From Sphingomonadaceae bacterium PASS1 (GTDB lineage: Bacteria > Pseudomonadota > Alphaproteobacteria > Sphingomonadales > Sphingomonadaceae), in the NCBI GenBank assembly GCA_002255985.1, contig NKIR01000003.1, positions 1 to 64,000 on the forward strand: a DNA stretch of 64,000 nucleotides, read 5' to 3'. Under the pieces are notes generated by a model. It was given only the letters and a program-made list of their open reading frames with translations, did not search any database and was not told where the DNA came from. Both the position numbers and the translations under genes were made by a program. Of this stretch, positions 17,233 through 26,156 are shown in pieces. Each line of letters starts with the position of its first letter. The first letter of the stretch is position 1.

Positions 17233-18611
17233 CCGCCAACAGCAACATTACACCAAATGATCTCGATGCCGAACGCCCCGTTACATATGGCACCGAGGCG
17301 TTCCTTTCTGCCGATTATGCCAAGGCCGAAAAGGAACTTCTCTGGCCGCGTGTCTGGCAAATGGCCGGGCGTGAGGAAGATATCCCGAATGTGGGCGACT
17401 ATTTCACTTACGACATTTGTGACGACTCGATCATCATTGTCCGAACGGCGGCTGATAAGATTAAGGCATTCTACAATGTCTGCGCACACCGGGGTCGCCA
17501 GCTAATTGATGTACCCGCCGACCAGAATGGTGTGCGGGGAAATACGCGCAATTTCATCTGCGGCTTCCACGGCTGGACCTATGATATCGACGGCCGTAAC
17601 AGCTACATACTGGACGAAGATGACTGGCATGGTGCACTAAATACCGAATGCACCTCGCTAACGCCATTGCGCGTCGATACTTGGGGCGGTTTCATCTATA
17701 TCGACCAGCGCGAAGAGGAAGCGGAAACGCTCGCCGAATATCTCGGCGACGCGGGTCGCATCCTATCGCATTTCGAGTTCGAAAAGATGCGTTACAAATG
17801 GCGTCAATATTGCGTCTATCCAGCAAACTGGAAAACCGCGATCGAGGCATTCATGGAGCCGTATCACACCACCGCAACGCACCACCAATTGACGGCCTTC
17901 GCCGAATTCTATGCCTATTCCAAACAATATGGCCTGCACAGCGTATCGGGTTTCGACCAACGCAAATCGGCTGAAGCAACAAGCCAGGGCGGTTCGGTTA
18001 GCCGCGCCGGCAAGGGCGCAGATCCGCGCATCTCGACCTATGAACTTGCCTATGAAAATTACACGACCATCAACTACTCGGCTTCTACCGATACATTGAT
18101 CGCAGCGGCGGCACGGTTGAAGGATGAGCTGCCAGAAGGTTCCAGTATCGCAGACGTCATGTCGCATTGGATGACCAGCGCGAAGGCAGACGATGCCGCG
18201 CGCGGGGTCATTTGGCCTGATATCCCCGCCGAAGTAATGGCCGAGGCAGGGCTGGCTTGGACGCTGTTTCCCAACCAGAACATTCTGCAAGGTGTGACCT
18301 TTGCGCTTTGCTATCGTTCCCGTCCCCATCCCACAGATGTCGACCAGTGCATATTTGAAGCATATGCGCTCGAACGCTATCCCGAAGGTGAAGAGCCCGA
18401 TACCGAATGGGTGCTGGCTGCACCCACCGAGGAAAAGTGGGGCAAAGTGTTGGCACAGGATTTTGCCAATATGAAATGGGTGCATAAAGGCATGAAGTCG
18501 CGCGGTTTTAAAGGTGCGCTACCCAACCCGCATCAAGAGCAGAAAATCATTAACGCACACCGCAATCTGGCCGAGTTTATGGGGCGCGGCGCACCGACGC
18601 TTTTGCGTTAA
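17229..18611 (+). CDS. Rieske non-heme iron oxygenase, alpha subunit (copy 1)
   Basis: 460 residues. The Rieske [2Fe-2S] site is C85-x-H87 and C111-x2-H114. The mononuclear iron site is H213 and H218 in AFMEPYHTTATH. The residue three before the first His is Glu210, where classical dioxygenases have the Asp that links the two metal centres; Glu is known in carnitine oxygenase CntA. No beta subunit, ferredoxin or reductase follows directly. The ATGA overlap with the BVMO gene shows coupled expression. It probably hydroxylates or demethylates an intermediate of the same substrate. Confidence 0.9.
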   Translation: MTANSNITPNDLDAERPVTYGTEAFLSADYAKAEKELLWPRVWQMAGREEDIPNVGDYFTYDICDDSIIIVRTAADKIKAFYNVCAHRGRQLIDVPADQNGVRGNTRNFICGFHGWTYDIDGRNSYILDEDDWHGALNTECTSLTPLRVDTWGGFIYIDQREEEAETLAEYLGDAGRILSHFEFEKMRYKWRQYCVYPANWKTAIEAFMEPYHTTATHHQLTAFAEFYAYSKQYGLHSVSGFDQRKSAEATSQGGSVSRAGKGADPRISTYELAYENYTTINYSASTDTLIAAAARLKDELPEGSSIADVMSHWMTSAKADDAARGVIWPDIPAEVMAEAGLAWTLFPNQNILQGVTFALCYRSRPHPTDVDQCIFEAYALERYPEGEEPDTEWVLAAPTEEKWGKVLAQDFANMKWVHKGMKSRGFKGALPNPHQEQKIINAHRNLAEFMGRGAPTLLR

Positions 18612-18741
18612 GGACATCTCCCCAGCGATAAACTCTTGCCTTGTTCAATTTGCCGTTGCTGCATTCGCCGATAGGCGGCAGTCGTTTCTTCTGATATTTA
18701 AACTGCCCGGCAATGGGCGCTTGCAAATCAAGGCATAAACC

Positions 18742-20529
18742 ATGAGCTATGACGACCCCAAACCGGTTACCGCAACGTCCGACCTAAAAGTTAAAGCAGG
18801 CGGCATTCCGGTTTATAAGCGTGTTCTTGACCTGTTTGAGGCTGAAGGCATAAAAACGCTTTTCGGTATTCCTGATCCGAATTTCGTGCATTTGTGCCTC
18901 GAGGCAGAGGCACGCGGATGGACAGTCGTTTCCCCGCATCATGAAGCTGCTGCCGGTTTCATGGCTGAGGCCGCATCACGCATTACCGGAAAGCCAGCAC
19001 TTTGCTTCGGCACATTGGGGCCAGGCCTAGCGAACATGATGCCCGCTATCCAATGCTGTAAAGTCGAAAACAGCCCTGTTATCTTCCTGGGTGGCCAACG
19101 TGCGCGCGTTACCGAACGCCGCGTGCGGCGGGGAAGAATCCAGTTTGTGCGGCAAGAACCGATGATCGAAGATAGCGTCAAATATTCCGGTGCTATCGAA
19201 TATGCGGACCAGACTGACGAGGTGATCCGCGAGGCAATTCGCGTTGCGATGTCGGGCACTCCTGGGCCGACCTATGTGGAATATCCGTCGCATATCATCT
19301 TGGAAGAATTGGATGCGCCGCCGATTTTGCCGCCTCACCGTTACCGCCTGACCAATCAAGGTGCTGATGGCGACCGGATTGCCGAGGCAGCGGAGATGAT
19401 CTTGAAGGCCAAAAACCCAATCTTGCTGGTCGGCCACGCCGTCCACACCACCAAATCGGGCGAAGCCGTGAAAGAGCTTGCCCTCAAAATGAACTGCCCT
19501 GTCATTCAGACATCAGGCGGCACGAGCTATATTAAGGGCATTGAAGACCGCACATTCCAATATGTTTTCTCTGATGCCTCGATCGAAGCTGTCGAAGCAT
19601 CCGATTGCGTCGTCGCACTCGCGACCGAATTGGGTGAACCCGTCCATTTTGGGCGTTGGCGGCACTGGCATGCGGGCGAAGCAAACCGCAAATGGATTTA
19701 TGTCCAGCAGGACCCAACGGCCATAGGCGTCAACCGACCTATCGACGTGCCATTGGTGGGCGACGTGCGAGCAGTTGTGCCGCAACTCACACGTGCCTTG
19801 GGCGCTGGACGTCCGGCTGGCGAAGATCTCGCAAAGTTCATGAAGGATGGCCAGGCAGAAGTGGATGAACTTGCCATTGAGTCGACAACACGAAGCGATG
19901 GCACCGGTGATGTCGGCATTCACACATCGCGTTTCATTGTCGAGACAACCAAGGCGTTCCCCAAAGGCGGCATCATGATCCGCGACGGCGGTGCATCAGT
20001 GGTATTTGGCTGGACCTATAACCAGTGCAAACCGAACGATGTCATCTGGAATCAGAATTACGGCCATATCGGCACAGGCTTGCCATATGCTACGGGCGCG
20101 ATGCTGGCCGATATTGCCGAAACGGGCGTGACCCGTCCCGGCATGTTGGTGACTTCAGATTCGTCATTCCTGTTCCATATCGCAGAACTCGAAGTCGCAG
20201 TTCGCCGCAATCTTCCTTTGGTCTGCGTCGTTGCTGTAGATTTCCAATGGGGCCTTGAAGTCGGCGTTTACAAGCGCACATTTGGTCAGGGTACTGCGGA
20301 AACCGGAACCCATTGGAGCGATAAGGTTCGCATGGACAAAATTGCCGAAGGCCTTGGCGCACACGGTGAATATGTTACCACTGCTGACGAGATTGGTCCC
20401 GCAATCGCCCGTGCTTATGCCCGCGGCGGCCCTGCGGTGATCCATGTGAAAATCGATCCAAAGGCCAATTCGGAAGAAATGCCTAAATATGATAAATTTC
20501 GTACTTGGTATGCCGAAGGACAACAGTAA
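18742..20529 (+). CDS. Thiamine diphosphate-dependent lyase (acetolactate synthase-like)
   Basis: 595 residues in the three-domain ThDP-enzyme plan. The cofactor-activating Glu is E68 in PHHEAAAGF. The cofactor/metal motif, usually GDG...NN, reads TSDSSFLF...VVAVDFQWG: the Asp is kept but the Gly residues and the Asn pair are changed. Candidate reactions are cleavage or decarboxylation of a 2-hydroxyacyl or 2-oxo compound, giving an aldehyde for the aldehyde dehydrogenase encoded next. A gap of 130 bases separates it from the Rieske gene; a hairpin follows it. Substrate not predictable. Confidence 0.82.
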   Translation: MSYDDPKPVTATSDLKVKAGGIPVYKRVLDLFEAEGIKTLFGIPDPNFVHLCLEAEARGWTVVSPHHEAAAGFMAEAASRITGKPALCFGTLGPGLANMMPAIQCCKVENSPVIFLGGQRARVTERRVRRGRIQFVRQEPMIEDSVKYSGAIEYADQTDEVIREAIRVAMSGTPGPTYVEYPSHIILEELDAPPILPPHRYRLTNQGADGDRIAEAAEMILKAKNPILLVGHAVHTTKSGEAVKELALKMNCPVIQTSGGTSYIKGIEDRTFQYVFSDASIEAVEASDCVVALATELGEPVHFGRWRHWHAGEANRKWIYVQQDPTAIGVNRPIDVPLVGDVRAVVPQLTRALGAGRPAGEDLAKFMKDGQAEVDELAIESTTRSDGTGDVGIHTSRFIVETTKAFPKGGIMIRDGGASVVFGWTYNQCKPNDVIWNQNYGHIGTGLPYATGAMLADIAETGVTRPGMLVTSDSSFLFHIAELEVAVRRNLPLVCVVAVDFQWGLEVGVYKRTFGQGTAETGTHWSDKVRMDKIAEGLGAHGEYVTTADEIGPAIARAYARGGPAVIHVKIDPKANSEEMPKYDKFRTWYAEGQQ

Positions 20530-20536
20530 AACATAA

Positions 20537-20562
20537 TCCCTGCCGGCATTGGTCGGCAGGGA
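20537..20562 (+). promoter_or_regulatory. Intercistronic hairpin
   Basis: TCCCTGCCG / CGGCAGGGA (20537-20545 and 20554-20562) form a perfect nine-base stem with an eight-base loop between the ThDP-lyase and aldehyde-dehydrogenase genes. No T-run follows, and the ALDH ribosome site AAAGGAGAG comes right after, so an mRNA-stability or processing element is likelier than a full terminator. Confidence 0.55.
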
Positions 20563-20577
20563 GTTAAAGGAGAGACA

Positions 20578-21987
20578 ATGCGCGAATACACTCGGTTCTA
20601 CATCGACGGCCAATGGGTAGATCCGGTGTCTCCCAAGACCGCCCAAGTCATTAACCCGGCGACCGAGGAAGTGTCCGGCACTATCTCTCTAGGTTCGGCG
20701 GCCGATGTCGACAAAGCGGTCGCGGCAGCGCGCAAAGCCTTTTCTAGCTGGTCACAATCAAGCGTTAAGGAACGGCTGGAACTGCTCCGCGCGATCCAGG
20801 CAGAATATGCCAATCGCATGCAAGAGCTGGGCGAAGCGGTAACCGAAGAGATGGGCGCGCCACTCTCTCTGGGTTGTGGTTTTCAGGCAGGCCTTGGTGC
20901 CGGCCATTTGCAAACGGCGATTGAAGTTCTAGAGAATTTCAAGTTCGAGGAGCAAAAAGGGCCAACGCTAATTCTTAAGGAAGCTATCGGCGTTTGTGGC
21001 CTGATTACGCCTTGGAACTGGCCGCTCAACCAAGTCACGGTAAAAGTCTTCCCGGCGCTGGCAACGGGATGCACCACGGTGTTGAAACCGCCGCAACTTG
21101 CGCCCTATTCAGCGCAAATTCTTGCCGAGATCATGCATAAGGCGGGGACACCTGCGGGCGTTTTCAACATGATTCAAGGTCAGGGAAGTGAAATTGGTAG
21201 CGCACTTTCCAAGCACCACGACGTCGACATGATTAGTTTTACAGGTTCAGAAGCGGTTGGGATCCAGATCAGCAAGGATGCAGCAGATACGGTCAAACGT
21301 GTCGGGCTCGAACTTGGCGGAAAAAGCGCGTGGATCATCCTAGATGATGCCGACATGGAAGCCAACGTCGCCGCGGCCACCTCTGGTATGATGGTGAATT
21401 CGGGACAGACCTGCTCGGCAGGATCGCGTCTATTGGTACCAAACGCCCGCATGGCCGAAGCCGTCGCAGCCGCGAAGGCAGCTTGTGATGCGGTGACCGT
21501 CGGCAACCCGCATAGCGATGTTGCGATGGGTCCAGTTGTCTCCAAGGGCCAGTGGAACGTAATTCAGGACTATATCCAGAAAGGTCTCGACGAAGGCGCT
21601 TCGCTGGTCGCCGGTGGGCTCGGGCGCCCCGATGGACTCGAGCGGGGTTACTTCGTCAAGCCATCGGCGTTTACCTGCACCAACGACGCAGTGATTGCGC
21701 GTGAGGAAATTTTTGGCCCCGTGCTGGTCATCATTGGCTATGAAGATATCGACGACGCCGTTGCTATCGCAAATGACAGCGTGTTTGGGCTTGGCGGCTA
21801 TGTCAGCGGGCAGGATCGCGATACTGCAATCGCCATAGCCCGTCGGATGCGCACTGGTGCAATCTGGGTGAATGGCGGGTTTGATTTCCATGCACCCTTT
21901 GGTGGCTACAAACATTCGGGCAATGGCCGCGAATGGGGCGAGCATGGCTTTGCCGAATATCTCGAGGTAAAATCGATCATCGGCTAA
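20578..21987 (+). CDS. NAD(P)+-dependent aldehyde dehydrogenase
   Basis: 469 residues of the ALDH superfamily. Catalytic residues are visible: N147 in TPWNWP, E245 in LELGGKS and C279 in NSGQTCSAGS; the C-terminal PFGGYKHSGNGREWGEHG is also typical. It oxidises an aldehyde to the acid. Position directly after the ThDP enzyme suggests it handles the aldehyde released there. Strong ribosome site AAAGGAGAGACA before the ATG. Confidence 0.92.
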   Translation: MREYTRFYIDGQWVDPVSPKTAQVINPATEEVSGTISLGSAADVDKAVAAARKAFSSWSQSSVKERLELLRAIQAEYANRMQELGEAVTEEMGAPLSLGCGFQAGLGAGHLQTAIEVLENFKFEEQKGPTLILKEAIGVCGLITPWNWPLNQVTVKVFPALATGCTTVLKPPQLAPYSAQILAEIMHKAGTPAGVFNMIQGQGSEIGSALSKHHDVDMISFTGSEAVGIQISKDAADTVKRVGLELGGKSAWIILDDADMEANVAAATSGMMVNSGQTCSAGSRLLVPNARMAEAVAAAKAACDAVTVGNPHSDVAMGPVVSKGQWNVIQDYIQKGLDEGASLVAGGLGRPDGLERGYFVKPSAFTCTNDAVIAREEIFGPVLVIIGYEDIDDAVAIANDSVFGLGGYVSGQDRDTAIAIARRMRTGAIWVNGGFDFHAPFGGYKHSGNGREWGEHGFAEYLEVKSIIG

Positions 21988-22007
21988 ACGGAAATTGAGG
22001 AAGTAAT

Positions 22008-23621
22008 ATGACCGCAACGTCTAGTCGCTTCGGCGGCTCCGCCCCTGCCCAAGCCGCCGAGGGATGGAGCGTTACCCGCCTCACTTTACCGAGCCGCCTT
22101 TCCGGCGCGAACGGTATCCGCACTGGCGCCGATGGCCGCATATACATTGCCTCGGTGCCTTCGAGCAGCATCAGCGCGATAAACCCCGACACCGGGGCGA
22201 TCGAGGTTATCAGCCCGCTGGGTGGCGACATCGTCGCGCCCGACGACCTCGTTTTCGACGAGGCAGGCAATCTCTACGTCACCGAAATCACATTGGGTCG
22301 CGTCTCGATGCGTGCCCCGAATGGCAAAATGTCTGTGATCGCCGGCGACATGCCCGTTGCCAACCCAATTACCTATAATCAGGGCCGCCTGATCGCCGGC
22401 GAGTGCCGAATGGATGCGCGGATCATGGAGCTTGACCGGAACGGCGGCGCTCCTCGGCTCATCAAGGACGGCATCCCTATGGCCAACGCCTTTGACGTTG
22501 GCCCAGACGGCAGGCTCTATGCCCCGATAATGGGCGCCAACGAAATTTGGGCGATTGACCTCTCCACCGGCGCACATGAAGTGGTTGCGGGCGATCTGGG
22601 TGTCCCTGATTCAGTCAAATTCGACAGCAAGGGCCGGATCGTGACCACTCAAGTGGCGAGTGGAGATGCCCTGCGTATTGATGTGCAAAGCGGAACGCGC
22701 GAAGTCCTCGCCAATCTGGGGCCGGGCCTCGACAACGTCGCCTTTGTTGGCGACCGGATTTTCGTTTCCAGTATCAACGGATCAATCACAGAAATATTGG
22801 AACCTGGAAAGGTCCGCCCGCTCGTGCAGCGCGGACTGCAATGGCCGCTAGGTCTTGGTGTTGACGGCGATGGCACAATCTTTGTCTGCGACGGCGTCTA
22901 TGGATATAATCTCCGCCCCGGTGGAGACGTTTCTGAAGAGAGTTTACAACTGGCCGGTATGATCTTTTGGCCAGGCTGCCCCGGGTATCTCCGCGGCGTG
23001 TGCGCGAGCGCCAGCCCCGGTGAGTGGATTGTTACAACTGGCCTGGGAAGCATTGCCCATTACCGTCCGGCAGCCGGTGAAAGTGACTTTATCGGCCACG
23101 GCTATGACCAGCTAATGGGTGTTGCGACAACGTCGGGTGGTGCTGTCGTATTTGCGGAATATGGCACCGGTGCGGTCCATTTGTCCGACGGTGGTGAGAT
23201 ACGGAAAATCGCAAGCGGCCTCAGCAAGCCTATGGGCGTTGCGGTACAGGGCGACACTATTTTTGTGGCCGAGGCCGGTTCCGGCCGCATCAGCATGATC
23301 CGCAACGGCAGTTCGGCAGAAGCTTTGGTCACCGGATTGGGCCGTCCAGAGGGGTTGTGCGTCAGCAACGGGATGCTTTACGCGGTCGACACCACTGCAA
23401 AAACGTTATTTGCAATCGATCCGGCGAGCGGCGACGTAACGGCAATAGTCAGCGGCCTGCCTGTGGGTGCTCCTGCAGGGATTACGCCCAAATTCCTCGG
23501 CCCCATTGGCGATATGTCCGGCCCTATGGTGAATTTTGCGGGAATCGCGGCGGGAAGCGATGGCACGCTGTATCTGTCTGGCGACGGCGAAGGTAGCGTC
23601 ATCGCGGTGCGGCAGGCCTGA
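22008..23621 (+). CDS. SMP-30/NHL-type beta-propeller protein
   Basis: 537 residues, all repeated beta-propeller blades of the SMP-30/gluconolactonase/NHL kind: recurring motifs such as PDDLVFDEAGNLYVTE, PDSVKFDSKGRIVT, GLGVDGDGTIFV, GVAVQGDTIFVAEAG and PEGLCVSNGMLYAVD. The length fits two six- or seven-bladed propellers or one large one, longer than single-domain lactonases (about 300). No clear signal peptide is present, so it is probably cytoplasmic. A lactonase role on BVMO products is plausible but unproven. GAGGAAG precedes the ATG, 20 bases after the ALDH stop. Confidence 0.75.
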   Translation: MTATSSRFGGSAPAQAAEGWSVTRLTLPSRLSGANGIRTGADGRIYIASVPSSSISAINPDTGAIEVISPLGGDIVAPDDLVFDEAGNLYVTEITLGRVSMRAPNGKMSVIAGDMPVANPITYNQGRLIAGECRMDARIMELDRNGGAPRLIKDGIPMANAFDVGPDGRLYAPIMGANEIWAIDLSTGAHEVVAGDLGVPDSVKFDSKGRIVTTQVASGDALRIDVQSGTREVLANLGPGLDNVAFVGDRIFVSSINGSITEILEPGKVRPLVQRGLQWPLGLGVDGDGTIFVCDGVYGYNLRPGGDVSEESLQLAGMIFWPGCPGYLRGVCASASPGEWIVTTGLGSIAHYRPAAGESDFIGHGYDQLMGVATTSGGAVVFAEYGTGAVHLSDGGEIRKIASGLSKPMGVAVQGDTIFVAEAGSGRISMIRNGSSAEALVTGLGRPEGLCVSNGMLYAVDTTAKTLFAIDPASGDVTAIVSGLPVGAPAGITPKFLGPIGDMSGPMVNFAGIAAGSDGTLYLSGDGEGSVIAVRQA

Positions 23622-23634
23622 ACGACCTGCCGCA
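23608..23634. terminator. Hairpin spanning the propeller stop codon (possible terminator)
   Basis: TGCGGCAGG / CCTGCCGCA form a nine-base stem (23608-23616, 23626-23634) with a nine-base loop that includes the TGA. It lies between convergent genes. There is no good T-run, so it is only a possible terminator. Confidence 0.4.
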
Positions 23635-23641
23635 ACACCAT

Positions 23642-24910
23642 TTAGAACGGCAGGCGGTAAACCCGCGAAGCATTATCCTGCAGAACCTTCTTCTTGGTTG
23701 CAAAGTCATAGCCACCGAGCACATCGACGATATGCGCTTGCACGCCTGGATAGAGTGAGGTTGGGTGCGGGAAATCCGTTTCGAACATCACATTGTCGAC
23801 GCCGATGGTTTCAAGAAGCAGCTTCGGACCCACTTTTTCAAACCAGAAGGTGCAGAAGAAGTGGTCGCGGAAATAATCCCACGGCCGTTTCTTCAGCATG
23901 CCCAATTTCGACGGCAGCATTTCGTTGAACTGATGCTCCAGCGCCTCGATCGCAAAAGGCAACCAGCCCATACCGCTTTCAATCAAGCCGATTTTTAGCC
24001 CCGGATGGCGGTCGAGCCGACCGGAAACCATCCAGTTGCCCAGCGTTGCTGCATTGCCGATCGAAAACATCGTCGCCACGACAGACAGTGTCTGTTCAAA
24101 GCCGAAGCCTTCCCAAGTAATAGTGTTCGGATCGACGCCGCTGTTAAGATGGAAGTTGATCGGCGATCCCGTCGCGTCGCACATTTCGAGGAACGGCGTC
24201 CAATAATCATAGTTAAAGCTAGGAACGCCCACGCGCTCGGGGGTGTCGGGTAGTACAAAGCCGCGAATGCCGCCGTCGATGCAACGCCGCGCTTCCCGTT
24301 CCATTTCCTTCTGGTCCCAGAACGGCAAATGTCCCATGTTAAAGATGCGCTGTCCGGAATCTTCAGCATATTCCATCGATGCGTCATTGTAGATTTTGAC
24401 GATGTTAAGCGCGAGGTCCGGGTCGCCAAGGCTCATCAGCGAGCCGGCCTGAGTGACACCCGAATTTTGATAGCAGATCTGGGCATATACGCCCATGTCG
24501 TCCATCGCCTTGAGGCGATCCTTCATAATATGACCGCCAGGATGCGCTTGTTCGAGCTTCGGAAAGGCAAGGCGACCAAGCAACTTGTTATTGTCGTTGC
24601 GGATCACGTTGCCGCCCATCGACCCGAAATTGCGGTCGCCGACATACCAACGCTCTACACCGTCCGCATCGAGCTTCACATAAGGCACCTTGTCCTTATA
24701 TCTGGCTGGCGCACGGCTCGTGAACAGATCCGGAGCTTCGGTAATGTGCGTATCGGTATCGACGATCTTGATACCTTCTAGCGAAGGATGCAGGCCGCCC
24801 GACTGCGCAGCATAATCCACCTCGCGAATAACGCCGCCTTCGGTATATCCTTCGGCCGACCAATATTTGCGAGCGTTTTCGGCGATGTCTTGTGTGTCGG
24901 CTTCGGCCAT
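23642..24910 (-). CDS. Amidohydrolase-2 family (decarboxylase-like) protein
   Basis: 422 residues of the amidohydrolase-2 group related to ACMSD and gamma-resorcylate decarboxylase. Near the start is IVDTDTHITEAPDLF, with the usual HxH changed to THxxE, followed by NFHLNSGVDPN and FETDFPHPTSLYP, the late metal Asp region. Members cleave C-C or C-N bonds of ring or acyl compounds, and many long versions occur in sphingomonad and mycobacterial catabolic clusters with unknown substrate. ATG 24910 is chosen because GGAG lies eight bases before it. It follows the SDR gene on the same strand after about 96 bases. Confidence 0.8.
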   Translation of the reverse strand: MAEADTQDIAENARKYWSAEGYTEGGVIREVDYAAQSGGLHPSLEGIKIVDTDTHITEAPDLFTSRAPARYKDKVPYVKLDADGVERWYVGDRNFGSMGGNVIRNDNNKLLGRLAFPKLEQAHPGGHIMKDRLKAMDDMGVYAQICYQNSGVTQAGSLMSLGDPDLALNIVKIYNDASMEYAEDSGQRIFNMGHLPFWDQKEMEREARRCIDGGIRGFVLPDTPERVGVPSFNYDYWTPFLEMCDATGSPINFHLNSGVDPNTITWEGFGFEQTLSVVATMFSIGNAATLGNWMVSGRLDRHPGLKIGLIESGMGWLPFAIEALEHQFNEMLPSKLGMLKKRPWDYFRDHFFCTFWFEKVGPKLLLETIGVDNVMFETDFPHPTSLYPGVQAHIVDVLGGYDFATKKKVLQDNASRVYRLPF

Positions 24911-25006
24911 GGGTATTCTCCAAAAAAATAGTCGATGCGGGATTTTCGCAGGGATAGAAGCGCAGAGCAACCAGCGCGTAGATTTATCGCGGCGGCGGTT
25001 GTGAAG

Positions 25007-25783
25007 CTATTCCGGGTCGCTCCAAACCGAATTCAGCACACGCGGCGAAAGATATTTGGTCTTGGTCCAGCCTCCATCGACCGTGATCGTCTGACCGTTG
25101 ATCATTTCTGCACCGGGCGAGCAAAGGAACGCAATGGTGCTGGCAATATCGGCGACTTCGCCGAGCCGCGGATAGGGCGTAGTTTCGACATTGACGCGTT
25201 GGAACGTCTCATCTTCGAAACGGTGGCGCACCATATCGGTCATGGTGACACCGGGGGCGACACAGTTTGACCGGATTCCCCGTGGTCCATATTCGCACGC
25301 CATATGCTCGGTCAGCGATTTTAGGCCGCCCTTTGCCGCCGAATAGGCCCCTCCCCGCTTACCGCCTATCATTGCGAAAGTGGACGTGACGTTGACCACG
25401 CCCGACCCTGACTGCATGTGCGGGATCGCCTCGCGGCAAAGCCGGAACGGCGCACGCAGCATGACGCCCAGAAATTCATCCAGCATGGCATCGTCGGTTT
25501 CATCAAGTGGTTTGGGACTACCAAGACCCGCATTGTTGATCAGGAAATCAATCCTGCCGAAACGATCGAGCGCAAGGTTAACTATTTGCTTCGGTGCGTC
25601 GTCGGCCGAAATATCGACGGAAATGGTCGCAAGGCGTGCAGGGTCTGCAATGGTCTCCTCAAGCACCTTCAGCTTGTCGGGACTGCGCCCGACACCAACA
25701 ATCGCCATACCCTTTTCGTGCAGCATTCGCGCTGTTTCGAGTCCGATTCCACTTCCGGCGCCCGTGATGATTGCAACTTGCAT
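25007..25783 (-). CDS. Short-chain dehydrogenase/reductase
   Basis: 258 residues. Classical SDR features: TGAGSGIG (8-15) for NAD(P), NNAG, catalytic YSAAKGG, and a C-terminal INGQTITVDGGWT. Oxidises an alcohol or reduces a ketone. It follows the EthD-domain gene by one base (stop of one, start of the next nearly abut), in an order Rieske oxygenase, EthD protein, SDR, amidohydrolase. Ribosome site AGGAAAAATTGAA. Confidence 0.88.
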   Translation of the reverse strand: MQVAIITGAGSGIGLETARMLHEKGMAIVGVGRSPDKLKVLEETIADPARLATISVDISADDAPKQIVNLALDRFGRIDFLINNAGLGSPKPLDETDDAMLDEFLGVMLRAPFRLCREAIPHMQSGSGVVNVTSTFAMIGGKRGGAYSAAKGGLKSLTEHMACEYGPRGIRSNCVAPGVTMTDMVRHRFEDETFQRVNVETTPYPRLGEVADIASTIAFLCSPGAEMINGQTITVDGGWTKTKYLSPRVLNSVWSDPE

Positions 25784-25784
25784 T

Positions 25785-26156
25785 TCAATTTTTCCTCAAA
25801 TCAGTTTCGGCTTCGCTGACTATATGAAAGCGCGTCTTGCTGCGGTCGAACAGATTAAGCTCGTCGGTGATCACATCGATCGGCATAGCGTCTTTTTGCA
25901 TGGCAGCCACAATCATATCGACGGGCGCGCGAGACCTGAACCAAAGTTCTGTAATCACGTCAAAATATGGCTCACCCATACCCTCAACCGGCTCTAGATA
26001 GCGTCGAAAATAGCGCTCTACGCCCTGCATATATTTCATGCACAGCGGCATATGCCGGTTTTCATAATAATCGCGGAAATCAGCGATGCTCATTCCGGGT
26101 TTACGCTTCATGAAGAGGAGGAGTTTATGCAAATCCTCCCCCGCTTCAGAAATCAT
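25785..26156 (-). CDS. EthD-domain protein
   Basis: A 123-residue dimeric alpha+beta barrel protein: KLLLFMKRKPGMSIADFRDYYENRHMP is the EthD signature, followed by FDVITELWFRS. EthD of Rhodococcus is needed with the P450 for ether breakdown; other members act as small isomerases or cyclases of unknown mechanism. The frame is open to 26246, but the upstream part lies in the Rieske gene, so ATG 26156 is used; it overlaps that gene by 11 bases, showing translational coupling. GGAGGAG-like sequence seen nearby belongs to the opposite strand. Confidence 0.8.
   Translation of the reverse strand: MISEAGEDLHKLLLFMKRKPGMSIADFRDYYENRHMPLCMKYMQGVERYFRRYLEPVEGMGEPYFDVITELWFRSRAPVDMIVAAMQKDAMPIDVITDELNLFDRSKTRFHIVSEAETDLRKN

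Noticed and set aside
17763-18485. A 240-codon minus-strand frame
   Set aside because: It is antisense to the Rieske oxygenase copy 1 and shows no family features.
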